NCBI GenBank assembly: GCA_036362985.1
Contig: JAYGXS010000005.1
Location: 52,386,584 to 52,450,583, forward strand
Direction of reading: 5' to 3'
DNA length: 64,000 nucleotides
Source of the DNA: Ligula intestinalis
Taxonomy: Eukaryota > Platyhelminthes > Cestoda > Diphyllobothriidea > Diphyllobothriidae
Part shown: positions 11,401-24,109 of the stretch, piece after piece
Position numbering within the stretch: the stretch's first letter is position 1
Layout of the letters: each line of letters begins with the position of its first letter
Notes under the pieces: model-generated
Databases searched by the model: none
What the model saw: the letters and a program-made list of their open reading frames with translations, nothing else
Told to the model about the DNA's origin: nothing
Translations under genes and position numbers: made by a program

Positions 11401-14333
11401 ACTCATATCTTATAGTTCATAACCGTTGGGATACGTTCTATTATGTTTTATCCAGCCGGACTACTTTATATCCCAGAGTTTCAAGCACATCATATACTCT
11501 ATAGCGAGGAAAGGAACACCACGAAGGTCAATCTAACCCTCTTGCCTATTGCCAGCAACAGGCAACCACCTAGATGTCAGCCGCCTTAGGCGGAATGAGC
11601 GCAACGCTGAAAAAGAATACAAACTGATAGAGCAGGTAGTGTATGGGAGGAGGAAGATGGTGATGAGGAGAAGAGAAGCGAAGAGGGATGAAAAGGAAGG
11701 GAAGAAAACGGAATAGGAGAACGAGAAAAGAACGAACAAGAAAAGGAGAGAGGAAACAAGGAGACAAGGCATAGCGGGCATGCGGAAATGCTGAAACAGT
11801 CACCTAGTAACTTTGGCGATGGAACCAAACGAATGTCCGCAACTTCAGTCTCAGTATAATTCACTCCATGTCCTCGTTTCTTCGTCTTCGTCTTGTGGGA
11901 TAGGTGAAAATGTCAAGGTATCTGGACCTCGAATCTTCACGCACAAAATATTTCGTTTATCTACATATATAAGTTCGAGGTCAAGTCAAAATTCTTGCTG
12001 CGGGAGGCACAACTTGACATTTGATATCAGTATGTTTTCGCAGTTTATTCAGTTCTTGAAATATTTGGTTGTGTCTCTGATAAACACACTATATCCCATC
12101 TTTTTAAGCACTTATATTTCACTAGGCAGTTGCCTCGATTTTTAGAATCACTTCGAAAACGTCATATGTCTGTTTATAAATGGACTGCATCTTTTCTATG
12201 TGTAGTAGACAGTATTATTGCGACTAGTCAATATAGTTCAATCTCGTCTGATGTGTTTCTCGTCTCAGGAACTATCAATTTACTCAAGACGAAACACCCT
12301 AATAGCATCAAGTCACCGAGACCTAGCTTATTGTTAACCATAAATATTTATGGTGATGTAGCGTCTCATTATGTGATTGGCCGATGCTGTTCAAGCCGCC
12401 CAACCCGGTGCTTCAGAATTTTCGACTTTTCTGTAATATTTTTTCCGTCAATGCGTTTACTTTTGCGTGATGATCGTAGACCGCCTTAATTTGGGGCGAA
12501 AAAATCGTCGTTTAATTTCAGTCCACGTATCTTAGACTTCATCACCTTTGCAAGGAATCAGGGTGTCTTACATTTCTCGCAATTGATATTTCATCAATTG
12601 GTGACGTCGAAATAATGCCGATTTGTTTGGTATGTGCGGCAAATGATGTAGGTCTTAAGCAGCCTCTTCTTCTCGCTGAGTAGGTTTCCGATTTATGCAT
12701 CGGCGTCAAAACCACTTGTCTGTTTGATTGCTTTGACCATATGTTGTACATATGTGGTCCATGGTTTGCATGCAGATAATGCACTATCAACATTTGTTTA
12801 GGGCGCTTACCAGCTCTACCTTACATGAAGGGCAAGCAGTACTGTTTAGAAAACGTCTGACCTTCACTATTGGCTTCGGCTTTATTCAGTAGAAGGTCAA
12901 CTCCTCTTAACCTGCGTCCAGTATGATATTCTAGGTTAGCTTCTCTGTATTACTTTTTTAATGTGGGAAGGCGTAAGGAAAGGTGAGCAAAATTGTCACT
13001 GATGGGGATCAGCGCAACACCGGTTATCCCCATATTGTTGAGTCTGCTGGTGGAGGCAATTATCAGGGTACTGCTACTAGGCTGAAGCTGCCTTCGGGGG
13101 ACCACAGCTAAGGGTTAAGCACCAGTTAAGGGCAGCAAGAGGCAGTCGCCACTTGCACAAGACACGTACTTGGACGTAGCGATTATGTACAGTTCCCTAC
13201 CTTAGACACCATTACGTACAAAGACTGAAATCGACTGACGAAAAACCAGAACACGTCAGATATGTACGTGGGCGAAGAACTAAAAACCCAAACTTCTACC
13301 CCAGATTTAGATCTCTCGAGCCAACACCAGTTGTATAAGAGTTTCCAGAGAATTCTGTCCCATGGGTTGGTTAGCAACGCCTCCTTGCACACAGTCATAT
13401 TATCGTAACATATTTAGGATAGGTTAGAGGCCACCAGAGAGACGTTTCCCGCTTTAAACTTCACAAGTGCCACCAAATCGCTTCTGCCTCCTGCAACTCA
13501 ATTAAAAACTCTGAGTCGAACCACCAAAGCCCCTTGCTCTAATGAGAAAACGACCTAAACAAGGCTTTATTACCGACGCGGATGTATTTTGCTACCTCTA
13601 CCTGGTTACGATCAGGTATGGAGAAGCATTGCTAATGCTTATTTTAGCCCGTCGGTCGGGGAAATAACCAAGGCAACTACAGAAGAAAGCAGGGTACTGA
13701 TATGGAGTCGTCTAAATATATACCTATCAACCAATTTAACTGGCATTTTTGGTTGTATTCAAGGGCATATTATTTCTGAGGGTGAACGAAGCATATCAAT
13801 GAACATAGATTGACTACGCTATTTCAATCCATGGCTCTGCCCACAACACCTCTTTCGCCGTATATTGCCTATTCATTCATAACTCGAGGCATCTACTCGG
13901 GTTTGCAGAACAGAGGCTTGTCCACGTTTGGTTGTAGGTCTCAGGTCCAAGTAATCCAACAATTTGACTTCCACAGTGATGACCCAAATCAGAGAGGAAT
14001 CCTCGAGCAGCTGTTGTTATTGCTTACTAATACTCACCTAAGCTAACCACCCACCAAACCAATTTCTGCTACCGGAGCCGTGCGTGTATTCAGTTCACGC
14101 AAACAATTTATAGAGAAGTCTTGCTTTATGATTGGTGGCGATCCATCACTGATTCAATCTAATTCAGTAGGCTAGTTCTATGTGCATCCTTGTTCTTCCT
14201 GACCAAAAACGACAGATGGTTTTGCTTTGTTTTCTCTTTTTGAAAAATGTGAATGCGCATATTGAAGATTGCTTCGAGCTTTACAAAATAAAGCTTCTAG
14301 CCAACTATTTTTTCCAATTGTGAAAAATTCGAT
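11401..14333. other. Intergenic region, no recognisable gene
   Basis: I see no coding domain. A strongly purine-rich plus strand (GGAGGAAG/GAAAAG type) occupies roughly 11640-11775; the serine/phenylalanine-rich minus frames there are its compositional shadows. Other open frames are short with no family signature. The promoter of the downstream gene should lie here or in the next few hundred bases, but no TATA or initiator element is convincing. Confidence 0.5.
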
Positions 14334-14415
14334 GGTCTCGCTGGGATTTGAACCCACGCTAACAAGGAAAAGCTTGAGTACAGGCAACACTCTAGCCAAC
14401 TTAGCGATTGAGGCC
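14334..14415 (-). repeat. Decayed tRNA-like sequence (tRNA-derived repeat or pseudo-tRNA)
   Basis: On the minus strand this 82-nt segment has a tRNA plan. It has a D-arm like GCTAAGTTGGCTAGAG and a T-arm GTGGGTTCAAATCCCAG. The acceptor halves GGCCTCA and CGAGACC pair at 5 of 7 positions, with two transition-type mismatches. The 82-nt length suggests a type with a variable arm. The anticodon stem does not pair well, so a functional tRNA is unlikely. Confidence 0.5.
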
Positions 14416-14734
14416 CTAATACCGCTGTGAATTTAATCACATTTGGGTCGATTTACCCGCTCAACATATTTCAACGTATGAAATCCACCTATACTGTTAC
14501 AGTAAGCTAAATGCCCAGGTAGGATATACTAAGAAATCAATGTAGAATCCACCAGATGACTACTAGAATAGATTTGGTAGATTTGATGATTCAGTTGACT
14601 AACTTGAAAAAATGATTTTTTTTATCCCTGGGGCTCAAACCCTTAATACTGTTACTTTAGACAGTAAGAAACTTATTAGAGTTCGCTATTGCACAAACAT
14701 ATATTTCTCCTCCTTACCAACAAACTTATCAAAC

Positions 14735-14755
14735 TATTGTTCCCTTTTATGCAGT
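14735..14755 (+). other. Putative 3' splice acceptor in the 5' UTR (cis or spliced-leader)
   Basis: A pyrimidine-rich run ending in TTTTATGCAG at 14754 is followed 48 nt later by the SZT2 start codon. No coding exon lies upstream. An in-frame TGA at 14785-14787 shows the reading frame does not extend across this site. The acceptor could join a distant noncoding exon or receive a trans-spliced leader, which is common in flatworms. Confidence 0.45.
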
Positions 14756-14802
14756 TCGGATGTCGCACAACAGTATCGTTGATCTGAACTTTACATGAAG
14801 CA

Positions 14803-17800
14803 ATGGATGCAGATGTTGTTTACGTTCTTGCCCAGGAAGGCGTTAAGGTTTCCCACAATACGCGTGTGGAGTGGTTCATCGGTAACCTAAATAAAAGGAT
14901 TGTTTTCGACCAACCGGATGCTCCGGGCATATGCCTGGATGACGATACGGACGGTATTTGTCAGGACACGGGACGTGCTCAGCCTGTGGATTGGAATGTG
15001 CTCACCCTTGCTGCAGCCTCCCCCAGTCTCTTGCCCCAAAAATTTCCCCTTACCTACTACCTTCGTCCGTCGACTACTGTCAAATTTCTCGCACAGGCTT
15101 ATCGCATTGTTTTTGTCATCGATCTCAGTCCTTCAATGTTCCAGCCAAGTTCTTCCGGTTACTGCCCATTACACCATGCCACCACAAGCATAAAAACTAC
15201 CCTCAGGCGTCTTATACCCGAAGACTGCACTTTAGAACTGCCCCTAAGACAAGCCTATCTGAAGAAACTCTCCTTATTTATCAGCATTATTGGTGTTGTG
15301 CCAGGCAGACAGTCCTTCACCATCATACACGACTGGGAGGCGGAGAGGGCAAGTCTGGGAGCAGTAATGTACACTGTTGCCCAGAAGCTGTTCCATCTGG
15401 AGGCGACGGAAGAGCTTCTGAAACCACAATCTGCTCAGGATGACCGAACTACCTCAGCGCGCTCTGCCCTTGTGGATTTATTACGGCATGGTGTACTGAC
15501 CCTAGCAATGCAAAAACCTGACTGGGCACCTGCCTCGCTCGTTATCATATCTGACGGCTGTCTTGACACCTACGATATGGTGGAGCTCGATCGCAGCTTG
15601 GCCCACTTGCGTGCGGAAGCTATTCGTTGCTGCTTCATTGTCCTCTTTCCATACACCTGTCAGAACGAGACATGCAGTGCTGAGTTTCCAGCTCCACGTG
15701 GACTTCTTATGGCTCTCTCCAGCGGTCCCTGCGTTGCACAGTATGATCTCTGCCGATTTATTGCACACGCCACGGCTGGATTTTGCCTGGCTAATCCTTC
15801 AAAACGGTGGAAGAGTCTTCGGGAGGCACCGGAAAATCCATCAACTTGGAATTCTGTGCACGAGTTGTTTTTGGCGCTTAAGTTACAGGATGATGCCAGC
15901 AGTGATCCCGCCAAAGAAGGTGACCAAAGTTGGACGCCGTTGGACGAGATAAGGCCCTTTTCTCGGGTTGTGCATGCCTCCATAACGCACGTTTTAGCCT
16001 CCCGACTGAAAGATGGATATAGGCTGCGATCCGCCTCTGTTTTCGTTCACCGCAAGCAACCGCAGAGTCACAGAAATGGATCTTATTCGGAGATTGGAAT
16101 AGATAAACTTGTGCGCCAAGGCCAGCTTCCAGTCGCTAGGAATCCTCATGTGCAGCTAGAGCTTGTATTGGCTTGGAAGCCAGGTGTTATATTTAATTAT
16201 CTTCTTTGTGGCGAATGGTATTTACCCATTGGCAATTTACCCATCTTACAGTCGTCGAGTGCCTCGCCCATTTCTACACAAACTCCTCAAAAGGGCATTA
16301 GTTTGCCTCTTCAGCATACGTATTATAATCATCATCGAAGGCGTCAGCCAGGAGGCCTCTCTCAACAGGACTCGCCGGAATCGAATGCACCCTATTGCGT
16401 TGCAAATCTCCGTGTACTCGCCAGTTATTCGTTTATTCGTGGGGTGACAAATGACTGGAAGCACTATCCGCGAAATAAATACCGAAGGTCGGTTTTGGAC
16501 AGATTTGCCTTTCATCTGCGCCTGCTGAACCATGTAGATGACTACCTCGAAAAGGTGTCTTCTTTCAATGTAAATCCCTCTATTTACACAGTCCCTTCCC
16601 AGTACATGAATGGTATATCTCCCGTCTTTCTTACGGTTCAGGCCCAAGGTGGGAACCTTGAAATCCATCTGGCGGGCAATCTAACAGAAGATCCGGCTAG
16701 AGAACAACCTGGCAAATCCGATTCGCTCTCATGCTTCGCATCTTATTGGAAAAGTCTCCTGTCATTGGATATTGCTAATTGCTACAGGTGGATGCATACG
16801 GATACAATTTATATCCTCCTTGAACACGACTCGCCTCTGCCACAGAATCTGTTTATTCCGGTTTCTGGTCGACGCACCATGGATACCCTGTCTTTCCGAC
16901 AGTCCCTCTCTAGAATACACAGCATGTTCTCCGAATGGAGCAGCTTTGTACTGCTGGAGAATCACACTTATATCAGATTTGAAAGTTCATTTAGTACAGG
17001 CACCTTGAGTACTTCCAGTAATGACCTTTCAAAGGATTCAGCACTGTTGGAGCCATGCGACCCAAGCGTGCCGTCGTACTTCACTCTGGTGCGTCTGGAG
17101 ATGAAACTGCCTGAAATACGTGTGAGGATAGCATTTGCTGCAGGCATACCATCTGATCTCCGGCGTGCCACCTTGCAAAACCTCTCCGAACAACTGAGGT
17201 CCGTAAGTTTCCCGCCTCGAGGTAAGCAAGCCGTTCCAAAATCAAGACACAAGTCTGGCAACTTTCACCACCTTTCTGATGCCGATGTGCATGTGCCGCC
17301 TCTGCAGAGGTCTTGGGCGGAGACTCCGTGTTGCATTGTTATTCGTTCACGTCTGGACCGCCTTGTAGTTGAAACGGGAACATACTGTGGCACAAAGGTT
17401 CGAGCCATTCACTCTTCCACCACCGAACAGTCCTCCATTCGTAATGGAGGTTCGCAGCTCATAAAGTGTACAGTGTCTGAGGTGCGCTGCGATGTATCTC
17501 CATCACTGCTGAGACAGCATCTTTATCATATGGCTCGAATTTGGGTTTTGCCTCTCCACTCCAAATCTGTTAACTGTCTTCAGAAGATATTCTCCACCCT
17601 GATGAATCTTCGCATTCAAGAGGGTTTCCACTTTGTGCGTTCAGGTCCTTTGCCAGGGTTTATCAGCCTTGTCAAAGAAATCCTCTTCACTACCGACTCC
17701 ATAAATTCGGACGCTCAGCCCTGTTTGGTACAGTACCATCTCTACCCCTTCAATCCTCGCAGTGGTCGTTCTTCTCTCCTAGATAGTGACAAAAACGACT

Positions 17801-20800
17801 CAGATGCAATTCAACAAGCCGGTGAGGACGTGCAGCGTCTGCTAGACCATCTGTTACCGCCTGTTCCGCCAAGCGTTTTGTCTAGGCTCAAGTCTCTGAC
17901 AGCCTCTCATAAAAGTTCCGACTTTCAGATTGTTAGTGAGGTTTGGATTGAGCCTAAACATGGTCGAGCCTTCTGCCTATCAAGGGAGGCGGACTATCTG
18001 GCTCACCTCTCCTATAAACAGGTTGCGCGGCGCATGCTACAATTAGACTCAGCCTGCCTGTCGGCATACTTTACCCTTGAAAGTCTACTTAATTTATGCC
18101 TATTGAAGATAATTCGCCTGCGAAGAGCAAGTGGTGCTACAGTTGGCAGCAAATCGTCCTCAAAAAATAGCTTCCTGCAGGAATCTGCTGAGAGATTACC
18201 AAAACGGACGTCTAATGCACCCGTGAAAGTCGCCACTGACTCTGTCACCCCTGTTCCCTTCGACCTAACTAACCTGATTGCAGTCGCCCCCCAACTCTGT
18301 CTCGTCTATCCACTGCCCATAGATCCAGCTGTTATATCAGCCGACGAAGGTAAACTGAATTACTTGGCTACAGAAAATTTGCTAGCCCAACTCTTTCTAA
18401 ATTTGGGCCAGCACATGCCTCATGTTGCTGAAGTTCCGATGACTACCGTAGACTCTGAGGCTTTTGACAAGTTTCTGATAAATACACAGCCATCTGCTTC
18501 GCAAGATACTCTGTGGTATTTTCTTAAAAAGTCCTCAGTCCCCGAGTGGCAATGCTTTGCCACTGTGTATGGCCTTCGAGATCCGGTGGATAGTCTGGGC
18601 AGGGAAGGTGTAGATCTTAAGTCCACGGCCATTGCCTTCTTCTTCCTGCCCGCTAACCTTGGCGCTGCCGCTTCAGCTTTTACTCAGGCGATTGTCACAG
18701 CTATCCATCCGAGCGCTCAGTTCTCCTCTGGATCTTTCCCCATTTTTGTCTTCTCCTGCTCTCATACTTATCTCTCTTTCCTCTTGGATGATCGTTGGAC
18801 TTACACCAGACCGATGCGAGTGGTTGTAGATGCTCTGCTACACCCAAACAAGAAAGATATTCGTACCGTCGAGGAGAAGAGTGGTTCGCTGCTTTTCAGA
18901 CACGACTCTCTACCCATCCGTCCCCCACAAATCCTTCTAGAAACTGCCAAAGGGAACACAAGGCTGACCCATGAGTTGATGTCTTTGTGGCGTTGCCTTC
19001 GCGAAACCACCAGTCTCCTCATGGGTCTGTGTGACGAGTCCTTTGTGGAGAGCATACATCGGGCTCTTGGTCGGGGTTTTCCACTGTCAGACAATGTTCT
19101 TCACATGGTTCTTGTCTCTGACAGGTTTTGTGCCTCTTTGCGCCCAATAAAAATTGATGCCACGGACTTTCTGTGTGCCACCTGCTCGCACTGCTTTAAC
19201 ACGGTTAAACGGTGTCAGATGGAGGGCGATGACTTGTGCTCGTCAGATGCAAAGGGCAGGGTGTTTGCATGCAACGCCACCGTGCCTTGTCAAAGTACGA
19301 CACCAGTGCAGTGTGGTCTTCGCATTAATGATCACGCCAGAATTCAATCCCGACTGGCAAGTGTTATCAATCAGTTTTTCGCACCAATTCCCCACTTTCC
19401 GGGCTTCTACTTCTTTAGACTGCCAGACTGTCCCAACGTCCCTACCGTTTGTGATGAAACATCGGGAGTCATTCAGGCACTGAATCTTGCGACAGAGGCC
19501 AACTACGAACACGGGTTAAATAAGAACTGTGGCTCTGCACACGTGGTCTTCTCGGCATCGCCTATCTCAGATGAGGACACACAGGATACGTCACATCCTC
19601 AGTCGCCGATTCAATCTGCTCCACCCAGTGTGCTGCTGACAACAAAACCCCTTTTTCTGAAGCATGAGGTCCACCTCAATTATTGCGGTGCCTCACTCAC
19701 CCTGCCTGCTGAAGATCTCCCCTTCTGTTTGTTAGATCTTCTACCATCTCTTTCAGAACTAGTCGATAATACTACTAAGGATACTAACGTGCTGTCCGAG
19801 GTAAGATTGGAGGATATTCGCTTAAAGGTGGCTTTTATTCCGAGAGTATGGCAGCCAACCTCGACTTCCGCATTAGATGTTGCAGCGGATAAGTTGCAGG
19901 ATAGTGAACAGTTTTCTAAAGCTACTACTTTTTCAACTGTCAAAGAGGAGGACGATGAGAGCGAACAAGAAACATCCGATGATACAGGCCCTGAATCACC
20001 GGATTCGTCCACCCCAGACACCGACTTGCCATCAGCCCATCGCAAAGCATCCTCAGGCATGGCTACTGCGTACAGGAGGAGGACCTCCGACAATGTAGGC
20101 ACAGATGACGAGCCCGAATTTGAGGAATCTCCTTTTGCACCATATCTCTGCGACTGCGTAATTAATCCGTCGGTGGACTGGGAACCTGCCTGCGACCTTT
20201 GTCGCGCTTTTACCTGTGACGACACTATCCGATACCTAAACACGGAGCAGCGTAGCGCATTGCAACAAACTGTCCTTATATTCCGTTGGTTGCTCAAGGA
20301 TGAAGTTATTTGCTCTCTACGACTTTTGTATCCCATCACTCAGCGCGCTTTGGAGTTGGTTCTGCAACACATGGAGACCACTAATATGCTCTTAGTAAAC
20401 TCAGCACCTGCTGTCGGTTCCGTCATGCGAACCCATCATGTAATGCAGTCAGGTCTAGCAATGTCGTCGCTGCCACAGCTACAACTTCCTCAAAGTTTCC
20501 ACTCTGGAAGAGTCGCTGAATTTGATGTGCTGGAAGACCTCACAGCTGGCATAAAGTTGGATTCTGTAAGCCTTCTGTTCGTCATGAACACGGAAAAGGC
20601 GATGCCCAAATTCATTAACAAGCTGGAATCCATATCTTTCCGCAGTTCTCGTGGAAAGCTGGTGCGTTTGAATGAATATTATGTGGTTTGTAGTCTTATG
20701 CCACCGAAGGAGAAATCCTTCAACTTTGACTCTTGTCAACCGTCAATGGAGAGCTGTCAGCCATGCGATGAGGCCGGCTTCCCATCTAGTCTGGACGGAA

Positions 20801-23800
20801 TGATGAATTCAGCGTTGCCCAATACCCTGTATTACAGTCGATCCGATGGTAAGCTGTACGAGCCGGACAATTCACCTGCTGAGCAAACGCTCAGTTTATC
20901 CTGTGGTGCCAATATTTGCTGCAGTGCTTTAAAACATGGGGTCGATGTTCCGTCAACGTTCTCTTCAACTCCACGACGGAATCCTGACTACTTCTCTCCC
21001 GACGTGGCCTATGGCCTTCACATTTCCGGGCAAGCTGGATACGATGGCGATTCTAGCGCCACAGAGAGTGAGAACTTTGAGCCAGAAGATGTCCAATCGC
21101 CGGTGCCAACCCCACTGACATCATTACATGGACAGAGGTCTGTTTCCCTCGGTCTCACAGCCACGACAAACCCTCGATTTGCCTCATATTCCTTCCCTCC
21201 ACAGAAAGCAGATAAACGCTGTTCGGTACAGCCCAAACGCCGTTCGTTTACTAGCCGTCTTGCCTATTGGTTGATCTTTCGAGTTGGCAGTTCCTGTGTC
21301 ACCGCGTATTTTCACCACTCAGATACTCACTGTGAGCGCGGTCCACTGGGGTCTGGCGGATCCGAATGCCTCTACTGTCCCGTCTTTCAGAAGGCCATTA
21401 AAGATCTGCAGGAGGCGGTTACCTTTGTCAATCGCACTCTCCTTCTCGACCAACTCAGCACGGAGCGCATGTGCGATCCGCTTCTCCTGCCGGATGACAT
21501 CGACGAGGGTGGCGCTGGCTGTCGCTTCCGGCCGATTGACTCCTTCCTCAATCCCAGATCTCGGCGGGTTAATCGAAAACGCTTTCCTCCTACTCATAAG
21601 AGTCCCCGTTCAGCAGATCCGCTCATGTCCGCCTCGTCTACCACTGACACCGACTCTGCGGCGGCTGTCGGCATGCAGTTGGACCAACGATTACATCAGC
21701 GCGTTTCCGCGGCCGCGGCCGCCACCATCTCCTCGCCCATCTCCAGCAGGCACAAACGTTTGCAAATCCACCAGGACCCTGCAAAAGAGGTTGGACCGAC
21801 TTCGCATCAGGTCACAGCACTGACGCATATGGTACCGGGCATGTTTGCCTGCCCCACCCAATTTGTCATTCGCATCGAAATACATCCGCGTGCCGCGTCC
21901 GGTGGTGGTGAGCGTGGGAACCGTGTACTGCCAGAACTCCGTCGTCTGTTGGAGAACTTTGCTGTCCTCAACCGTGCTAACATGTTTTTTCTCATAGACG
22001 GCCAGGAGGCTCAGGCGGAGCACTCTGTAAACACAACTGCGGCAGTGGCGTGTGTACGCCCTCAACGGATCACCTTCCATAACCGTCAACAGCTGGGCTC
22101 CAGCTATGCTACTAACCTGTCTACAGCTGCTGAAACCAGAAGACATGTCTCTGTTCACAACACTCACTCCTCGTCGTCCTTTTACTCCGCTTCCTCCTCC
22201 TTTTCCTCCCAGAATCGTACCTTCTACATGCTTCTGAAGGAGGTTACAGACTCAACTGGCGACTGTTGCCTCTTTCCTGGCCTGGCCGCCAAAGATGATC
22301 ACCCCTGCTCTGCTTCCTCCTCTAGTGGTGTCCATCTCATCCGACGCGAAAGCCTACCCGCCAATTTGCCTCTTGGTGATCGATCACGACATGCCGTCCT
22401 GTCGCCTGCAACAAACCTACCGTTTGGCACGAGAACTGTTCTGCAAGCTACACTGCATGGCATCTCTGCCCCTAGCAGACATCTCAATGCCTCTGTGCGA
22501 CAACTGCTACAAGCCCAACTAGACAAAATTGTGCTTCAACGCCTGTCTGAAGCGCTCTCCCGAAATGCCCTCAACCGACTCACCCGTCCAGACCTGGATT
22601 TCTTCTTTTCCCGTTGCTGGGATCATCCACACCTGCAGCTGGTCACCCATTTGCCGGCAGACCTGTTTAGTCACACGGTCGCGCATCTGCATATTCCCAC
22701 GGGCGCCTTGGTGCTACCTTTTAGTCAGTATCTCAAACAGAACCTTCTGTTATTTACCAATCAAGTGAAGCCTGAGCGGGAACTGACAACATTTCTGCGA
22801 GAACGTCTGGGTTGTGGCGAGCTCCTGCTCTATAACCGGCCCCGCGGCATCGGACTGACAAAGTCGGGCATAGCTGCTGTCCTAGTGAGCATCCTAGAAA
22901 CCGACCAGACAGGCGAAATAAGGCCCTACAAAATCCGTTCTTTTATCGAACCCCATGAGTGGTTACATAGAACGCTGGCCAACTCCACGGAGGCCTTCAC
23001 ATTTGACGAACTCTGTGCTCTCCTGTCACACCTTCACTTCTCCTCAGAAAACAAAACTGCCACAGAAAGCAAAGACGAGAGTAGCAGTCTGGCACGCGCT
23101 CAGGGCAGTCATCTTTTGGTGAAATTTCAAATATGGGAGCGTGGCGAGGCCAACGTTCCGCAACTGCTTGATCGACTCAAGTCGGCTGTTAAGCACGCTG
23201 TCCTTGACCTTATCACAGAGTACTTAATCCTCACACAGCCACTCACCACGGTGGAAGTGCCCATCTTTAAGACTCGATCAGCCGCACCGCCACCTGTAGA
23301 GGCCCTATCTGGACAATCTATCGCGACCGCATGTGCAAGTAGCAGTTTCATCTCCTCCTACCTCCTATCTTCACACTCTGTCCAGATGTCTTCGTATCTT
23401 GCCACTGTCCTTACGCCTTGGTTGGACGTTGCTACTGACCTGAAAACCCCCCTGGTGACAATAAAGAACTTCTCAATAAGCTCCCACCTCAGCATCCGCT
23501 TCCTTGTCAGTGAACTGGTATCCCAGCTAAATCTACTGGTAGAGGAAGCGAATGGCGCTTTCGGCGGAGTTCACTCGAGCAAGTGTCCAGTCCTGTCGGC
23601 CATGATGTCTTCTTCATCCCCTCAGTCGTCCACCGACCCGCACGCGCGATCCGCGGCCCGTTCTCTATCCAGCTGTCTGCAGCCACCTTGTTCATGCCTT
23701 CGCAGCATCCACTTTTTTGCCTTCCAAAACAAAAGCACTACCAACACCATCAACAGTAGTGAGAACTCTTCATCCTGCTGCATGTCTAATCCTGAAAAAG

Positions 23801-24109
23801 AGCTGGTTGGTGGGCAACAGTGGACCAACTTTTCCTTCTCATCCACCGAAACCGGCACCGCCGAATCACCACCGCCAACGAAGATGGCCCCGGGTCAAAG
23901 ACGTGAATACCTGATCATTGGCAGGAACTACTCTATTTGCAAGTTCCAGTCGACGCTCGACGTGATGTATCACCGTCTGCGTGCTCCCACGACGGGGCAA
24001 TGGCAACCTGCTCCGCTAAAGTCTAGAGAGGAGGTCAGAAAACGGTTTTCTAACGTTGGCCATCCAGATGCCTCTAGTCTGTCGATGGTTTTTGTGCGAG
24101 CAAGACCAG
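14803..24109 (+). CDS. SZT2: SZT2 coding exon 1 (residues 1-3102)
   Basis: A single uninterrupted 9307-nt exon encodes residues 1-3102. The N-terminal part (about 95-330) resembles a von Willebrand A-like fold: DLSPS at 107-111 mimics the DxSxS metal site and VIISDG near 247 the following strand. Then come the conserved SZT2 blocks near 647-720, 1046-1057 and 1827-1842. Two cysteine-rich patches (about 1457-1495 CATCSHC... and 1780-1804 CDCVINP...CDLC) could bind metal, but this is inference. Residues about 1710-1770 are acidic and Ser/Thr-Pro-rich and are probably disordered. The donor CAG|GTGAGT at 24110 is a perfect consensus, leaving phase 1. The frame itself runs only 17 nt further to a TAA in the intron. 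Confidence 0.93.

Noticed and set aside
11533..11864. Ser/Phe/Leu-rich minus-strand frames
   Set aside because: They arise from a purine-rich plus-strand tract; there is no domain and no conserved signature.
14334..14415. Functional tRNA gene
   Set aside because: The anticodon stem does not pair and the acceptor has two mismatches, so it is called a tRNA-derived relic.
15502..23914. Many antisense and alternative-frame open frames within exon 1
   Set aside because: They are shadows of a long GC-balanced coding exon; none shows a domain.
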